NCBI GenBank assembly: GCA_963674835.2
Contig: CAXXKC010000003.1
Span: 1,116,001-1,180,000 of the forward strand
Source: G963674835 sp963674835
GTDB taxonomy: Bacteria; Planctomycetota; Planctomycetia; Pirellulales; Thermoguttaceae
DNA: 64,000 bases
Reading direction: 5' to 3'
Within the stretch, counting starts at the first letter, position 1. The number at the start of each line of letters is the position of its first letter. The notes beneath the pieces were generated by a model, which did not search any database, had not been told where the DNA came from, and was given only the letters and a program-made list of their open reading frames with translations. The translations under genes were made by a program, and so were the position numbers. Of this stretch, positions 1 through 8,326 are shown one piece after another.

Positions 1-18
1 GTACTAGCACACTAGTAC
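1..18. promoter_or_regulatory. Palindrome at window edge, possible operator
   Basis: A perfect 7-bp inverted repeat GTACTAG/CTAGTAC with a 4-base spacer opens the window. CTAGTAC-type palindromes resemble operators of GntR-family repressors, so this could control a gene to the left. The left neighbour is outside the window, so the role is a guess. Bases 19-299 hold no gene I can support. Confidence 0.25.
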
Positions 19-299
19 ACTACCCCAAACCAACCACCCCTGTCAACCCCCAACCACCCCGCCTTCCACTTTCCGCCCTCCGCTTCCCTCAATCCCCTTC
101 GATTTTCAAACGAGCCGTCCAGAAAGACCTTCCAAACCGTCTTCGTCAGTACCCATGGGCAGCAACAGCGGGAAATGTGGAGTCACAACGCCACAATCGA
201 TGCCGCCACTCCGAACGGCCGCGCCTGCACCGCGATGCGAAAAAACGGGCGATTTCTCACAGCAAGGCCCGAACGCAGGCCATACCCCTGCTTCCCCCA

Positions 300-555
300 C
301 CGTTCAACAAGCCCAATGCCTGGCCCGAACGGCGAACCGCAGACGCTCGACCACTCACAGCGGCTCCTTCTACGGGCCATTGATTGCCCCCACGGGCGTG
401 AAGCGGTAGGATGAGGCCACATAACAACCCTCCATAGATGGGACTGGGATGCGTATGCACACCATCCAGCCGCCCACTTGTCAACCCGCTTACTGAAGCA
501 TTCCTTCAGTATGCAGGGCTTACTGAAGCGGTTTCCGTGTAATAACAAGTTCGGC
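300..555 (+). repeat. Direct repeat copy 1, attI-like leader of first cassette run
   Basis: This non-coding block is repeated at 7627-7888 and ends exactly at the GTT of the first cassette boundary (GTTCGGC, 549-555). Its last 80 bases hold two direct GCTTACTGAAG motifs, a hairpin with 8-bp arms (TACTGAAG/CTTCAGTA), and an AATAACAAGTT end that resembles the AAACAAAGTT end of class 1 attI. It may be an attI-like site with leader promoter, or a non-coding cassette with an unusual attC. Open frames through it on both strands reflect only the repeat. Confidence 0.6.
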
Positions 556-568
556 CGCATCACATTTA

Positions 569-847
569 ATGCACACATCCACAGTTCATTTTCAGCTGAA
601 CGAAGCGCTCACCCATCTCCAGGAGATTATCTCGGAGCTGGACGACGGGCGGATGCACTCCGACGATACGCCGGAGCTTGCCGTTGCACTTGGACACATC
701 CTCGACCACATCTGCAAGGCATGGAACGTACGCGAGCTATCGTTGGAACAGATGGCGGCGATGTCGCAGGAAGAGCACGACCGCATGTGCAGCACTGTCC
801 CGAACTTCCACGGGCGGCGAGTGTTGGGAGAATTTGCTTGCGGGTGA
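569..847 (+). CDS. Hypothetical cassette protein A (92 aa)
   Basis: This is the only gene of the first cassette. It starts 13 bases after the cassette boundary GTTCGGC and its stop lies 7 bases before the attC R'' box GCCGAAC, which is the exact complement of that boundary. The 92-aa product is acidic and probably helical, with many His, Met and Glu residues (LTHLQEIISELDDG, LGHILDHICKAW), and has no signal peptide or membrane segment. I recognise no family. The tight fit between the two recombination boxes is the main reason to believe it is a gene. Expression probably depends on an upstream promoter. Confidence 0.6.
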   Translation: MHTSTVHFQLNEALTHLQEIISELDDGRMHSDDTPELAVALGHILDHICKAWNVRELSLEQMAAMSQEEHDRMCSTVPNFHGRRVLGEFACG

Positions 848-854
848 CGGGCAG

Positions 855-944
855 GCCGAACCAAATGTTGGACCGAAGTCGCGGTAACGGTCCTCGAAAA
901 TGGTGAGTTGATCGACCGCGACTCGGTCAACATTGGCGTTGGAC
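855..944 (+). other. attC-like site A
   Basis: R'' is GCCGAAC (855-861) and R' is GTTGGAC (938-944). The arms AATGTTGGACCGAAGTCGCGG and CCGCGACTCGGTCAACATTG are largely complementary with unpaired bases, as expected for a folded attC. R'' complements the 5' boundary of its own cassette at 549-555, which is the signature of an integrated cassette. Confidence 0.8.
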
Positions 945-958
945 CGCAGCATCACGCC

Positions 959-1207
959 ATGCCATTTACCAACGTCATTAAGCCGCCCTCACCGGATGGA
1001 AGCTTGTATGCTTGTCCGTGCTGCGGAGAGCGCACTCTTCCGGAGCGTGGCGCTTACGACATTTGCGGCAAGTGCGGTTGGGAGGACGATGGACAGGACG
1101 ATCACGATGCTGACGAGGTGCGCGGCGGACCGAACGGCACGTTTAGTTTGACACAGGCTCGCCAGGCTTTCCGCGATCAGCAGGCGAGAGAGCGAGAATG
1201 GAGATGA
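959..1207 (+). CDS. Cysteine-rich CPCC family protein
   Basis: The 82-aa product carries the CPCC-domain pattern: YACPCCGERTL, then CGKCGWEDDGQDD, then DADEVRGGPNG and a final SLTQAR. The four Cys of the two pairs look like a zinc site. The family is common in cassette arrays and near polymorphic-toxin loci, and its biochemical function is unknown. I chose the ATG at 959 because an earlier in-frame ATG (908) lies inside the attC. The gene sits between boundary GTTGGAC and R'' GTCCAAC (1227), which are exact complements. Confidence 0.8.
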   Translation: MPFTNVIKPPSPDGSLYACPCCGERTLPERGAYDICGKCGWEDDGQDDHDADEVRGGPNGTFSLTQARQAFRDQQAREREWR

Positions 1208-1226
1208 TTGCACTGATGCACACATG

Positions 1227-1352
1227 GTCCAACAAGTCGGTGGAGACGAACCGCCGCCCCGCTTCTCCGCTCAACGCTGGGCGGGAGTTCGGCCGCGTCT
1301 CGTGCGCTCTCCCGTCTCTGTCGGCGGCGGTCGCTCACCTCTGGCGTTGACT
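1227..1352 (+). other. attC-like site B
   Basis: R'' is GTCCAAC (1227-1233), the complement of the cassette's 5' box GTTGGAC, and R' is GTTGACT (1346-1352). At 126 bp it is a long attC. The inner arms GTCGGTGGAG and CTCACCTCTGGC pair partly. Confidence 0.7.
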
Positions 1353-1360
1353 GGACAGAG

Positions 1361-1699
1361 ATGACGAAGCACGTGTTCCGAATTGAGGTAGAGGTCGGCC
1401 CCATGGAGGGCACACAGTTGCCGTCCGACTGTGCTGGGGCCTTCGTCAATGTCTTTTTGGGGGCTGACGAAATCCGTGCCGCAATAGATACTGTTGAGAA
1501 GCAACTCCTCGCCGATCGCTACAGGCCTGTGTCCGTGTACGCCGCGTTTGCACTGGACCTCGAAGGAACCGATTACGACACCGACGAGGAGGGATACCCA
1601 GGGAACGATGACTTGTCCGAGCTTCAAGCCAATGGCGGGCTTTGGTATGGTCCCTTCAACTGCTTTCCTCCAGAAGATCAAGAGACAGAAAACGACTGA
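1361..1699 (+). CDS. Hypothetical acidic cassette protein C (112 aa)
   Basis: The gene starts 8 bases after cassette boundary GTTGACT. The 112-aa product is very acidic, with a C-terminal half rich in Asp, Glu, Tyr and Gly (DYDTDEEGYPGNDD, GLWYGPFNCFPPEDQE). Small acidic proteins like this are common in cassette arrays and among toxin-immunity proteins, but I cannot place the family. No matching R'' box (AGTCAAC) follows. An IS4-type element begins 39 bases after the stop and seems to have removed or separated the attC. Confidence 0.65.
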   Translation: MTKHVFRIEVEVGPMEGTQLPSDCAGAFVNVFLGADEIRAAIDTVEKQLLADRYRPVSVYAAFALDLEGTDYDTDEEGYPGNDDLSELQANGGLWYGPFNCFPPEDQETEND

Positions 1700-1738
1700 A
1701 GGCAAAGCCATCCAATCCATCCACCTGACCGTGTATTT

Positions 1739-3244
1739 CGGCAGGGTGGCACTGGCGACAGAGGGTGAGAAATGTGTGCCACTGGCTTTGCCCATTGGTA
1801 TCGACACAAGTGTCCCTGCTTTACGGTGGTTGGCCGGAAGAGGGGCAGTGGAGAGCGAAGGCGGCCACCGCATGGAGATCGTTGAGAGAATGGGTTTGCA
1901 GAAGCTCCAACATCGCAAGCAACGTCCACAGCCCGGCAAGGAGTGCAGGCTCGGTGTAGCTGCGACCGTGCTTCATCTGTCGACCACTGAGACGCACCAA
2001 CAAATGACGTGCCGGCTCGGCCGCGGGATGCTCGCTGCGCGCCAGTCGCCACACGGTAACACACGCCATGCTGGCCACCAGCAGGCGACGCACAATCGCG
2101 GCAGCGGACCTCTGCTGCCAGCTCTCCACGTTCATGCCCGCAGTCTTCAAGAGCTTGAAATAGGTCTCCACCTTCCAGCGAAAATAGTACCACAGAGCCA
2201 CCGTCGAGGCATCGACCTCCGGCGGCACATTGGTCAACAAGTACCATGGTGCCAGCAGTTTGCCTACCGCATCCCGCACTTCCGAGATCACTAGCCGCAA
2301 GGCCAAGGGCTCTCCTCGGATCCGCCGCCGGTCACCACTGCCAGGACGATTGCGCTGGCCGGGTCGCAGCAGACGCACCGCAGCTTCCACCACCGATTGC
2401 CACGCCACTCGACCATGGTACAGCACTTCGCGCGAAGCACGAAACGCCCCTTGTTTTTGCAGCGTTTCCTGCACCGCGGAGATGTTCACCTCCGTGCCCG
2501 CGTATTCTACCAAGCGATCGTCGGCCCGCACGAGGAAATACCGTCCGGGCCGCTCACTCCACTGCCGGTAATGCGCGACCGAATCCGCTTCTGCATCCAC
2601 GATGTGCACCAACGGGAAACCCATGTTCTGCTGTTCCACAAAAGCCATCACCGGCGCCAACTCGTCGAGCGGCGATTCTGGCGGCCGAACCCGGCTACTC
2701 CACGAGCAATGCACGCCGCCGCTTGTCTTGAGGCTTATGGCCACCGCAGCCAGAGGCGAGCCGTGGCGATCGCTCACCAGCAAGGCCGTCTGCAAGTCAT
2801 ACCCTTCCGGCACATGCTTACTGCTCAGCATGATCCGATCGTGCTTGCGGGTATGGTTCGGATACATCAACTGCGACCAATCGTGCACCACCAACAGGTA
2901 GCGATCGCAGGCCGTTTGCGCCTCTTGCCGGCCGGCCTGAATCAGAGGTTGGGCGAGTTTACGCAGCGAAACTCGCCGGTTGTTGAGAAAACGATACGCC
3001 GCCTGGGTGGCCGCGAATGCCGTATGCGTGTCGGGCACGGCATGAATCCCACTGGCCAATGCCTGCGAGGCCTGCAAATGAGACATCACGAGTCGTTCAT
3101 ACCTGGCTTTCAGCCGCGGTTCCAGATCAAGAGAGAATGCATGCTGGTATTGTCCCGTCCGGGCAATACCAGCAATGCTAGCAGAACTTGTGTCGATACC
3201 AATGGGCGGAGCCAGTGGCACACAACAACAGTGCCACCCTGCCG
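1739..3244 (-). mobile_element. IS4-family insertion sequence (1506 bp)
   Basis: Perfect 16-bp terminal inverted repeats CGGCAGGGTGGCACTG (1739-1754 and 3229-3244) bound the element. A second, subterminal inverted repeat of 38 bp with 2 mismatches lies at 1774-1811 and 3186-3223. It carries one transposase gene. No target duplication is visible in the flanks, so one side may have been deleted or rearranged after insertion. Confidence 0.9.
1821..3221 (-). CDS. IS4-family transposase
   Basis: This 466-aa DDE transposase has an N-terminal DNA-binding part (about 25-100; AATQAAYRFLNNRRVS is the usual signature) and a catalytic domain with D's in LLVVHDWSQL and LVHIVDAEAD. The Y-(2)-R-(3)-E-(6)-K helix is seen as YFRWKVETYFKLLK near residue 355. 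The length is normal for the family and no frameshift is seen. The likely start is GTG at 3221, which lies inside the subterminal repeat, so the first dozen residues are encoded by repeat sequence. The gene runs opposite to the cassette genes it interrupts. Confidence 0.9.
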   Translation of the reverse strand: MPLAPPIGIDTSSASIAGIARTGQYQHAFSLDLEPRLKARYERLVMSHLQASQALASGIHAVPDTHTAFAATQAAYRFLNNRRVSLRKLAQPLIQAGRQEAQTACDRYLLVVHDWSQLMYPNHTRKHDRIMLSSKHVPEGYDLQTALLVSDRHGSPLAAVAISLKTSGGVHCSWSSRVRPPESPLDELAPVMAFVEQQNMGFPLVHIVDAEADSVAHYRQWSERPGRYFLVRADDRLVEYAGTEVNISAVQETLQKQGAFRASREVLYHGRVAWQSVVEAAVRLLRPGQRNRPGSGDRRRIRGEPLALRLVISEVRDAVGKLLAPWYLLTNVPPEVDASTVALWYYFRWKVETYFKLLKTAGMNVESWQQRSAAAIVRRLLVASMACVTVWRLARSEHPAAEPARHLLVRLSGRQMKHGRSYTEPALLAGLWTLLAMLELLQTHSLNDLHAVAAFALHCPSSGQPP

Positions 3245-3400
3245 GCTGGATGGCCGTACCCAGGCCGAGGCGCCCCAGGAGAATTCGCCGGAAGGCGCCG
3301 CTCTATCGGAACTGGAATCACGTCAGGCGTTGCAGGAGTCAGTATTGTTGAAGCCGGTTTCTCAATCTATTGTGGATATAAGTGTTCCCGGTGAGACCAC

Positions 3401-3859
3401 ATGGATAGACCACTTTTTTGGGACGAACCGATTGAGGCCCAGGAACGTGGCCGCTTAGTACACGTTCTCAATGGCTGGATTCGGAAGCTCTTCCCTAATT
3501 TGATCATCATAGCACGCCGGCCAGGGCGACGATCCGTCGAGACTCAGTTGCGCCAACGGACGCACTTTTCGGCAGAAGCATGGAATGAGTATGGGCCACT
3601 ACCACAGGTCGTCGCTGTGCTGGAACTCATTCAATGGGAATTGGCGCTACCGAACCACAACTTTCTGCCCGATGATCCCTTGATGTTGCTTATGAATAGT
3701 TCCTACGGCATAGATGACACCTTCGTCTTCCAGGAACTTGAAACGCAATATGCAGTGAAGTACAACGACGAAGATTTTCAACGAATAAAGAACGAGGAAT
3801 GGACTCTCGGGCACTTTATCACCGATTTGCTGGAGCGAGGAAGGGACTCCCACGGCTGA
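3401..3859 (+). CDS. Hypothetical protein (152 aa)
   Basis: This soluble 152-aa protein has no signal peptide or membrane segment. Its middle is acidic and hydrophobic (LELIQWELALPNHNFLPDDPL), and it ends in an Asp/Glu-rich stretch. I do not recognise the family. It begins 156 bases after the IS4 right end and is followed 55 bases later by a lipoprotein gene on the same strand. It may be a cassette gene whose boxes were lost, since size and composition fit, but I see no R'/R'' pair around it. Confidence 0.6.
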   Translation: MDRPLFWDEPIEAQERGRLVHVLNGWIRKLFPNLIIIARRPGRRSVETQLRQRTHFSAEAWNEYGPLPQVVAVLELIQWELALPNHNFLPDDPLMLLMNSSYGIDDTFVFQELETQYAVKYNDEDFQRIKNEEWTLGHFITDLLERGRDSHG

Positions 3860-3914
3860 TGCGTCTGCATGAGCATCGTCGTCCATGATCCGCATTGCCG
3901 AAAGGATACTGCCC

Positions 3915-4733
3915 ATGCTCCGCTACTTGAGCGTGATCTGCGTTGTTCTGTTCTCTGCGTGCAAGCAGAACGCGCAGCCTATCCAAGGTGGGAATGACCT
4001 CAAGAAGAGGGATTTCATTACCTGTACTGACAAGGTGGTCGAAAGCGCTGTAGTAGAGTCCAAAGGAGGCACGATACTTCGAGACTGCGACCGCGCCTAC
4101 GCCGCGCTGCAATCATATGTTGGCACGGTCACATTGAAATCCGTGGCTGACTACAAGCGTGGGCCACACCGGGAGAGTCGGACACTGAAGGTCTTTTTCC
4201 GGAGGCCTGCGAACATTCGACTGGAAGGCTCGGTCGACAACAGTGGGAAGTTCCTGATTCTCTCTGACGGCCGAACCACAAAGGTATTCGGGCTGGGCCT
4301 CGACGACACACGCGAGACAATGAGGGATGCAATGTTGGAGTTCGCCGGGGTCTCACTGGGCACATGTGAGATGCTTCCCGGCTTCCTTCTAGACACAAAA
4401 TGGCACCGTGACACACTCTTCCTTCCCTACGGTGCGTTCCTGCCGGCGTTCGCAACGAAGGCAAACCTGATGGGTGAGGAGAAGGTCGGAGAGCATCTGT
4501 GCTATCGTATCGTCTGCCCTCGGGAAATCGCCACTTGGACATTTTACGTCGATGAGAAGACGCTCCTCATTTGTCGTTTGGATGAAGGTGCTTCTGAGGA
4601 GCAAATGCGTGTTCAGCGACAACTCGGCGGAGGTGGCTTCAGCGGAAAGATCGAATCGACCCAGAGTATTCAGTCGTTTGACATTGAGCAGATCAATATC
4701 AAGCTTGACGAAGCGATCTTTGCTAAGCCTTAG
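3915..4733 (+). CDS. Lipoprotein, LolA-like / DUF2092-type
   Basis: The 272-aa product starts with a lipoprotein signal (LSVICVVLFSAC, lipobox LFSAC, lipid-modified Cys16) and is therefore membrane-anchored outside the cytoplasm. Residues about 55-260 have the pattern of LolA-fold outer-membrane proteins: an averaged 'Y.AL.SY.GTV' opening, FFRRPANIRLEG, then FLILSDGRTTKVFG. I chose ATG 3915 because AAAGGA lies 9 bases upstream and the lipobox fits. An in-frame ATG at 3885 would put a charged stretch before it. Function is unknown, perhaps lipid or lipoprotein handling. Confidence 0.7.
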   Translation: MLRYLSVICVVLFSACKQNAQPIQGGNDLKKRDFITCTDKVVESAVVESKGGTILRDCDRAYAALQSYVGTVTLKSVADYKRGPHRESRTLKVFFRRPANIRLEGSVDNSGKFLILSDGRTTKVFGLGLDDTRETMRDAMLEFAGVSLGTCEMLPGFLLDTKWHRDTLFLPYGAFLPAFATKANLMGEEKVGEHLCYRIVCPREIATWTFYVDEKTLLICRLDEGASEEQMRVQRQLGGGGFSGKIESTQSIQSFDIEQINIKLDEAIFAKP

Positions 4734-4784
4734 CAGCGCAGAGGATGGGAAACTGGAGTGCTCCCCAAAAGCTGATCCATGGGA

Positions 4785-5101
4785 ACTTCCGGGGACACCA
4801 TACATAACTCTTGACGGAATTGCGTGATTCTGCTACGTTCGCGGCATGGCTCGACTAGCACGTGTCGTGGTTCCGGGCATGCCGCACCTCATCACGCAGC
4901 GAGGGAATCGTCGCCAGGCGACCTTCTTCTGCGACGAGGATTACCTCGCCTATCGAGAGCTGATGGCCCACTGGTGCGCCGAGCAGCGGGTGCAGATTTG
5001 GGCCTATTGCCTGATGCCCAATCATGTGCACCTGATCGCCGTGCCGAAGACGGCCGAGGGGCTGTGCCGCGCGACTTCCGGGGACATCATACATAACTCT
5101 T
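4785..5101 (+). mobile_element. Truncated REP-type element with 28-bp direct repeats
   Basis: The sequence ACTTCCGGGGACACCATAC... (28 bp) occurs at 4785-4812 and again, with one mismatch, at 5074-5101. TTCCGGGGAC...CATA motifs are well known next to REP-associated tyrosine transposases. The second copy cuts into the transposase gene, so this looks like an internally deleted element with both end motifs kept. Confidence 0.7.
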
Positions 5102-5106
5102 CCTAA
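4846..5106 (+). pseudogene. REP-associated tyrosine transposase, 3' truncated
   Basis: The first about 76 residues are a clear Y1-transposase N-terminus: MARLARVVVPGMPHLITQRG, then the HUH-type metal motif in YCLMPNHVHLIAV. The family is normally about 150-240 aa. Here the frame runs into the repeated end motif and stops after 86 residues, so the catalytic Tyr helix is missing and the protein cannot be active. Confidence 0.85.
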
Positions 5107-5119
5107 TTCCGGGGACGCC

Positions 5120-5247
5120 CATAACCGCCGTCGTGTCAAGGGCCCGGACTTTTGAATTCTCCAAAGGAACCTTAACAGCCAGACGCCAGACGCGGGTCCA
5201 GGAAGCGGCAATGAGCACCCCTGGTCGGCCAATCGACTGACCGAAAA
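5120..5247 (+). repeat. Dispersed repeat RptA, copy 1
   Basis: This non-coding block starts CATAACCGCCGTCG and ends near GGCCAATCGACTGACCGAAAA. It is shared with 14095-14230 (about 75-80% by eye), and its first 40 bases are shared with 35279-35318. It begins right after the truncated REP element. Bases 5248-5616 hold nothing I can support. Confidence 0.7.
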
Positions 5248-5616
5248 CTCCCCGCACAGACGCCTCGCTTGGCGTGTCCGTTGATCGCGCAGCGAGTAGT
5301 CGCCCATTCGTACCGTCCGAGCCAGCGGCTCGTCGCACACGGTACGGTTCACGGCCGCAGTGCCCATTCAGCGGCACAGTGCAGATCTGTGTTTCATGAG
5401 CCCCCTTTGCGGGCCAACAAACAAGACAAAACGGCGTCGAGCCCTCTCCTCGGAAACCCGACAGAAGCCCGCATTCTTCATCCGCGACCAAACCGCGACA
5501 ACCCACCCGCCACTGCCACAGCCTTCGAACCTACCTTCCGCTGGATTGTTGACGATGCTCGGTGAATCCGATAGACTCGCGCCATATAGAGATGATGGCA
5601 GGCTGCCACCGCGCGA

Positions 5617-5729
5617 TATGTCCACCATGGGCTCGACCGAGCCGTGGGACGGTTGCAGATCTTCACCAAGCAGCGGGACTTCGACGACGTGATCGGGCAA
5701 GCCAAGTCGCGATTGCCCATCGCTCCCGA
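5617..5729 (+). pseudogene. Fragment of a second REP-type transposase
   Basis: The frame starting at 5617 reads YVHHGLDRAVGRLQIF, then TKQRDFDDVIGQA and KSRLPI. This matches the N-terminal part of another REP-associated transposase branch (the 'YHVLNRAVGR..LF.K..DF' pattern). There is no start codon, and the frame is lost on both sides. It lies just before the glycoside-hydrolase-like gene, so it may have contributed upstream DNA to it. Confidence 0.45.
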
Positions 5730-5804
5730 TCCACGAAGGTTCGTTGCCTCTCCCGCGACGTTGGCGTCAGCGCGTGCGGTCGCCTTAGACGGAGAACTTC
5801 CACG

Positions 5805-7568
5805 ATGCAGACGACGTTGACACTGGCGGCCGGATTGATCCTCTTCGGGGCGGCGGCCGGCTCGGTCATGGCGGCCGAAGACGGCAAGGCGAAACCCGTC
5901 GAGAGGCCGCGGAGCGAAAGCCAGGGCGAACGGCTCTACAACGGCATCGTGCTGCCCGAAACGTGGCCGCCCAAAGACGTGGATCCTCGCGACACGGCGC
6001 CGATGCCCGTGCCATATCTGAAACACCCGCCCAAGGTCATTCCGATCGATGTCGGGCGTCAACTCTTCGTAGACGATTTTCTCATCGAAAGCCATTCACT
6101 CGCCCGCACCTTCCACAAGCCGGAAAAATACTCGGGCAACCCGGTGCTTCTGCCCGAGACGCCGTTGGAGCGGCAAGGCAAGTTCGACGATTCGGCCGTC
6201 GTCAAGGGCGGCGGACTGTGGTGGGACCCGACCGAGCGGATCTTCAAGCTGTGGTACGAGGCCGGCTGGCTCACGACCGTGGCCTACGCCACCAGCAAAG
6301 ACGGCCTTCATTGGGACCGGCCCGACTTGGACGTCAAGCCTGGAACGAACCAGGTGCTCCCGACCGACCTCGTCTACGATTCGGGCAACGTCGTCGTCGA
6401 TTGGGACGCCAGGAACCCGGAGCAGCGTTACAAGATGTTCTTCCGCAAGCCTGGCGGCAACGTGCCTGGGATGAGCCTCACGTCGCCCGACGGCATCCAC
6501 TGGAACCGCCGCGTCGAGACCGGTGTTTGCGGCGACCGCAGCACGATGTTCTACAACCCGTTTCGCAAGAAGTGGGTTTACAGCCTGCGATCCAGCTTCC
6601 GGGGACGTTCGCGCGACTACTGGGAATGCGACGACTTTCTGGACGGCGCGACCTGGAAGCCCAACGAACCGGTCCACTGGGCGGCGGCCGACCGCGACGA
6701 TCCGAAAGACCCGCAAACGCAACGCGTACCCCAGCTCTACAACCTCGACGCCGTGGCCTACGAAAGCATCATGCTCGGGTTTTTCGAAATTCACCACGGC
6801 CCCCCAAACGACGTCTGCGCAAAGGCAGGCTTGCCCAAAATCACCGACTTGAACTTCTGCTACAGCCGCGACGGTTTCCATTGGGACCGGCCCGACCGCC
6901 GCGCTCACATCCCCTCCGAGCGCTGGAACAGCCCCGCGTGGGATCGCGGATACGTGCAACCGCTCGGCAACATCTGCACGATCCGTGGCGACAAGCTGTG
7001 GCTCTACTACTCGGCGTTTCGGGGCGATCCGACGAAGACGAGCAAGGTGAACCGGCTCAACGGCATGCACCAACACGGGGCGACCGGCATCGCCTTTCTG
7101 CGCCGCGACGGCTTCGCGTCGATGGACGCCGGCGCGACCGCAGGCACGCTCACGACGCGGCCGATCCGCTTCGCCGGCTCTCATCTGTTCGTGAACGTCG
7201 ACGCCCCCCAGGGCGAACTCCGTGCCGAAATCCTCGACGACTTGGGCCAGCCGATTCGCCCGTTCACGCTGGAGAATTGCCGGCCCGTCCGCGCCGACAG
7301 CACGCTCGAGGCCCTAACGTGGACTTCCGGCGACCTGGCCTCCCTGCGCGGCCGGCCCGTGCAGATTCGTTTCGCCCTTCGCAACGGATCGCTCTACGCC
7401 TTCTGGATCAGTCGCGACGCAACTGGCCGCAGCGACGGCTACCTAGCCGGCGGCGGCCCCGGCTATACGGGTCCCACCGACACCGAGGGCCGCGCGGCGC
7501 TCGACGCGGAAAAGCAACTCGGCGTTCGCCTCCTGCCATCGCGCCCCGATTCCCCGCCTCGACCGTGA
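5805..7568 (+). CDS. Secreted glycoside-hydrolase-like beta-propeller protein
   Basis: The 587-aa product has a Sec signal (MQTTLTLAAGLILFGAAAGSVMAA). A five-bladed-propeller core follows that recalls GH32/43/68-type enzymes: LFVDDFLIESHSLARTFH opens it, and blade motifs of the type SxDGxHWxR recur (TSKDGLHWDRP, TSPDGIHWNRR, YSRDGFHWDRP). A beta-sandwich-like tail covers about 450-570. Such proteins are numerous in Planctomycetota and probably act on polysaccharide, but no substrate can be named. I chose ATG 5805 for its signal peptide and the GGAG 10 bases upstream. A longer open frame upstream contains transposase debris. Confidence 0.8.
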   Translation: MQTTLTLAAGLILFGAAAGSVMAAEDGKAKPVERPRSESQGERLYNGIVLPETWPPKDVDPRDTAPMPVPYLKHPPKVIPIDVGRQLFVDDFLIESHSLARTFHKPEKYSGNPVLLPETPLERQGKFDDSAVVKGGGLWWDPTERIFKLWYEAGWLTTVAYATSKDGLHWDRPDLDVKPGTNQVLPTDLVYDSGNVVVDWDARNPEQRYKMFFRKPGGNVPGMSLTSPDGIHWNRRVETGVCGDRSTMFYNPFRKKWVYSLRSSFRGRSRDYWECDDFLDGATWKPNEPVHWAAADRDDPKDPQTQRVPQLYNLDAVAYESIMLGFFEIHHGPPNDVCAKAGLPKITDLNFCYSRDGFHWDRPDRRAHIPSERWNSPAWDRGYVQPLGNICTIRGDKLWLYYSAFRGDPTKTSKVNRLNGMHQHGATGIAFLRRDGFASMDAGATAGTLTTRPIRFAGSHLFVNVDAPQGELRAEILDDLGQPIRPFTLENCRPVRADSTLEALTWTSGDLASLRGRPVQIRFALRNGSLYAFWISRDATGRSDGYLAGGGPGYTGPTDTEGRAALDAEKQLGVRLLPSRPDSPPRP

Positions 7569-7626
7569 TCCAGCACGCCGTCCCTCCGACCTGACCGAAA
7601 CGTCCGGAAGAACTCCGCCCGCCGTT

Positions 7627-7888
7627 CCGTTCGATTAGCGCAATGCCTCGCCCAAACGGCCAACCGCAGGCGGTCGAGTAGTCGTGGCGGCTCGTTCTGC
7701 GGGCCGTTGATTGTCCCCGCGGGCGCAAAGTGGTAGAATGAGGCCATATTATGATCCCCCGTCGCGGGGGCTTGGGGTACGGTACGTATGTATACCATCC
7801 AGCCAGCCACATGTCAACCCGCTTACTGAAGCATTCCTTCAGTATGCAGGGCTTACTGAAGGGGTTTCCGTGTAATAACAAGTTAGGC
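7627..7888 (+). repeat. Direct repeat copy 2, attI-like leader of second cassette run
   Basis: This is the second copy of the 300-555 block and ends at the boundary GTTAGGC (7882-7888) of the second cassette run. The 3' 80 bases are almost identical to copy 1. The middle has small indels and more substitutions. It retains the two GCTTACTGAAG motifs and the 8-bp hairpin. No integrase gene lies upstream. The preceding gene is the propeller protein. Confidence 0.6.
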
Positions 7889-7898
7889 GTGCATCGCA

Positions 7899-8228
7899 AT
7901 GACTACCGACCGAGACATTATCCGAGCCGAACGTAAGGTGCTAAAAGATCAGTACGGCGTACTGTTCGACAACATTGCCTCCCTACTATTCGACGCCGAT
8001 CCAATCGGAATTAACTTCGAGTTCAACACCGACGAGTACGAACCGGAAGTAGGGACAATTCTTCCCAGGCTTAGAAGCGCCACTTCAGTTCAAGATGTAG
8101 AAGAAATCATTCATGAGGAATTCTGTCGTTGGTTCAGCCTTGAAGGCGCGGGATCGAGAGAGAAGTACCAATCCGTAGCGGCAAAGATATGGGAGCTATG
8201 GTGTGAGTTCACCAAATCGCACGCCTAA
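7899..8228 (+). CDS. Hypothetical cassette protein, duplicated (copy 1)
   Basis: This acidic, helical 109-aa protein (opening TTDRDIIRAERKVLKDQYG, with a C-terminal WELWCEF) has no family I can recognise. It differs from the product of 8746-9075 only at residue 105 (Thr here, Ala there). The gene starts 10 bases after boundary GTTAGGC. Its stop codon lies inside the R'' box GCCTAAC, the tight packing typical of integron cassettes. AT content is slightly higher than in the flanking chromosomal genes. Confidence 0.8.
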   Translation: MTTDRDIIRAERKVLKDQYGVLFDNIASLLFDADPIGINFEFNTDEYEPEVGTILPRLRSATSVQDVEEIIHEEFCRWFSLEGAGSREKYQSVAAKIWELWCEFTKSHA

Positions 8229-8321
8229 CCCGCCGGTCGAGAGGGACCGCCGAGAAGCTGCGCTTCTCGGTTCCCTACGCGGCTTCGCCGCTCCGACGGC
8301 CCCTCACCTAGCACGTTAGGC
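8223..8321 (+). other. attC-like site 1
   Basis: R'' is GCCTAAC (8223-8229) and R' is GTTAGGC (8315-8321). The variable part contains two hairpins, CCGAGAAGC/GCTTCTCGG and GCGGC/GCCGC. It is identical to site 3 up to the shared GTTAG. Confidence 0.9.
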
Positions 8322-8326
8322 AAGAG

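Noticed and set aside
183..578. Minus-strand frames through both leader repeats (also 7408-7899)
   Set aside because: They match each other only because the DNA is repeated. The frames start in cassette DNA, are interrupted in different places and show no protein-like conservation.
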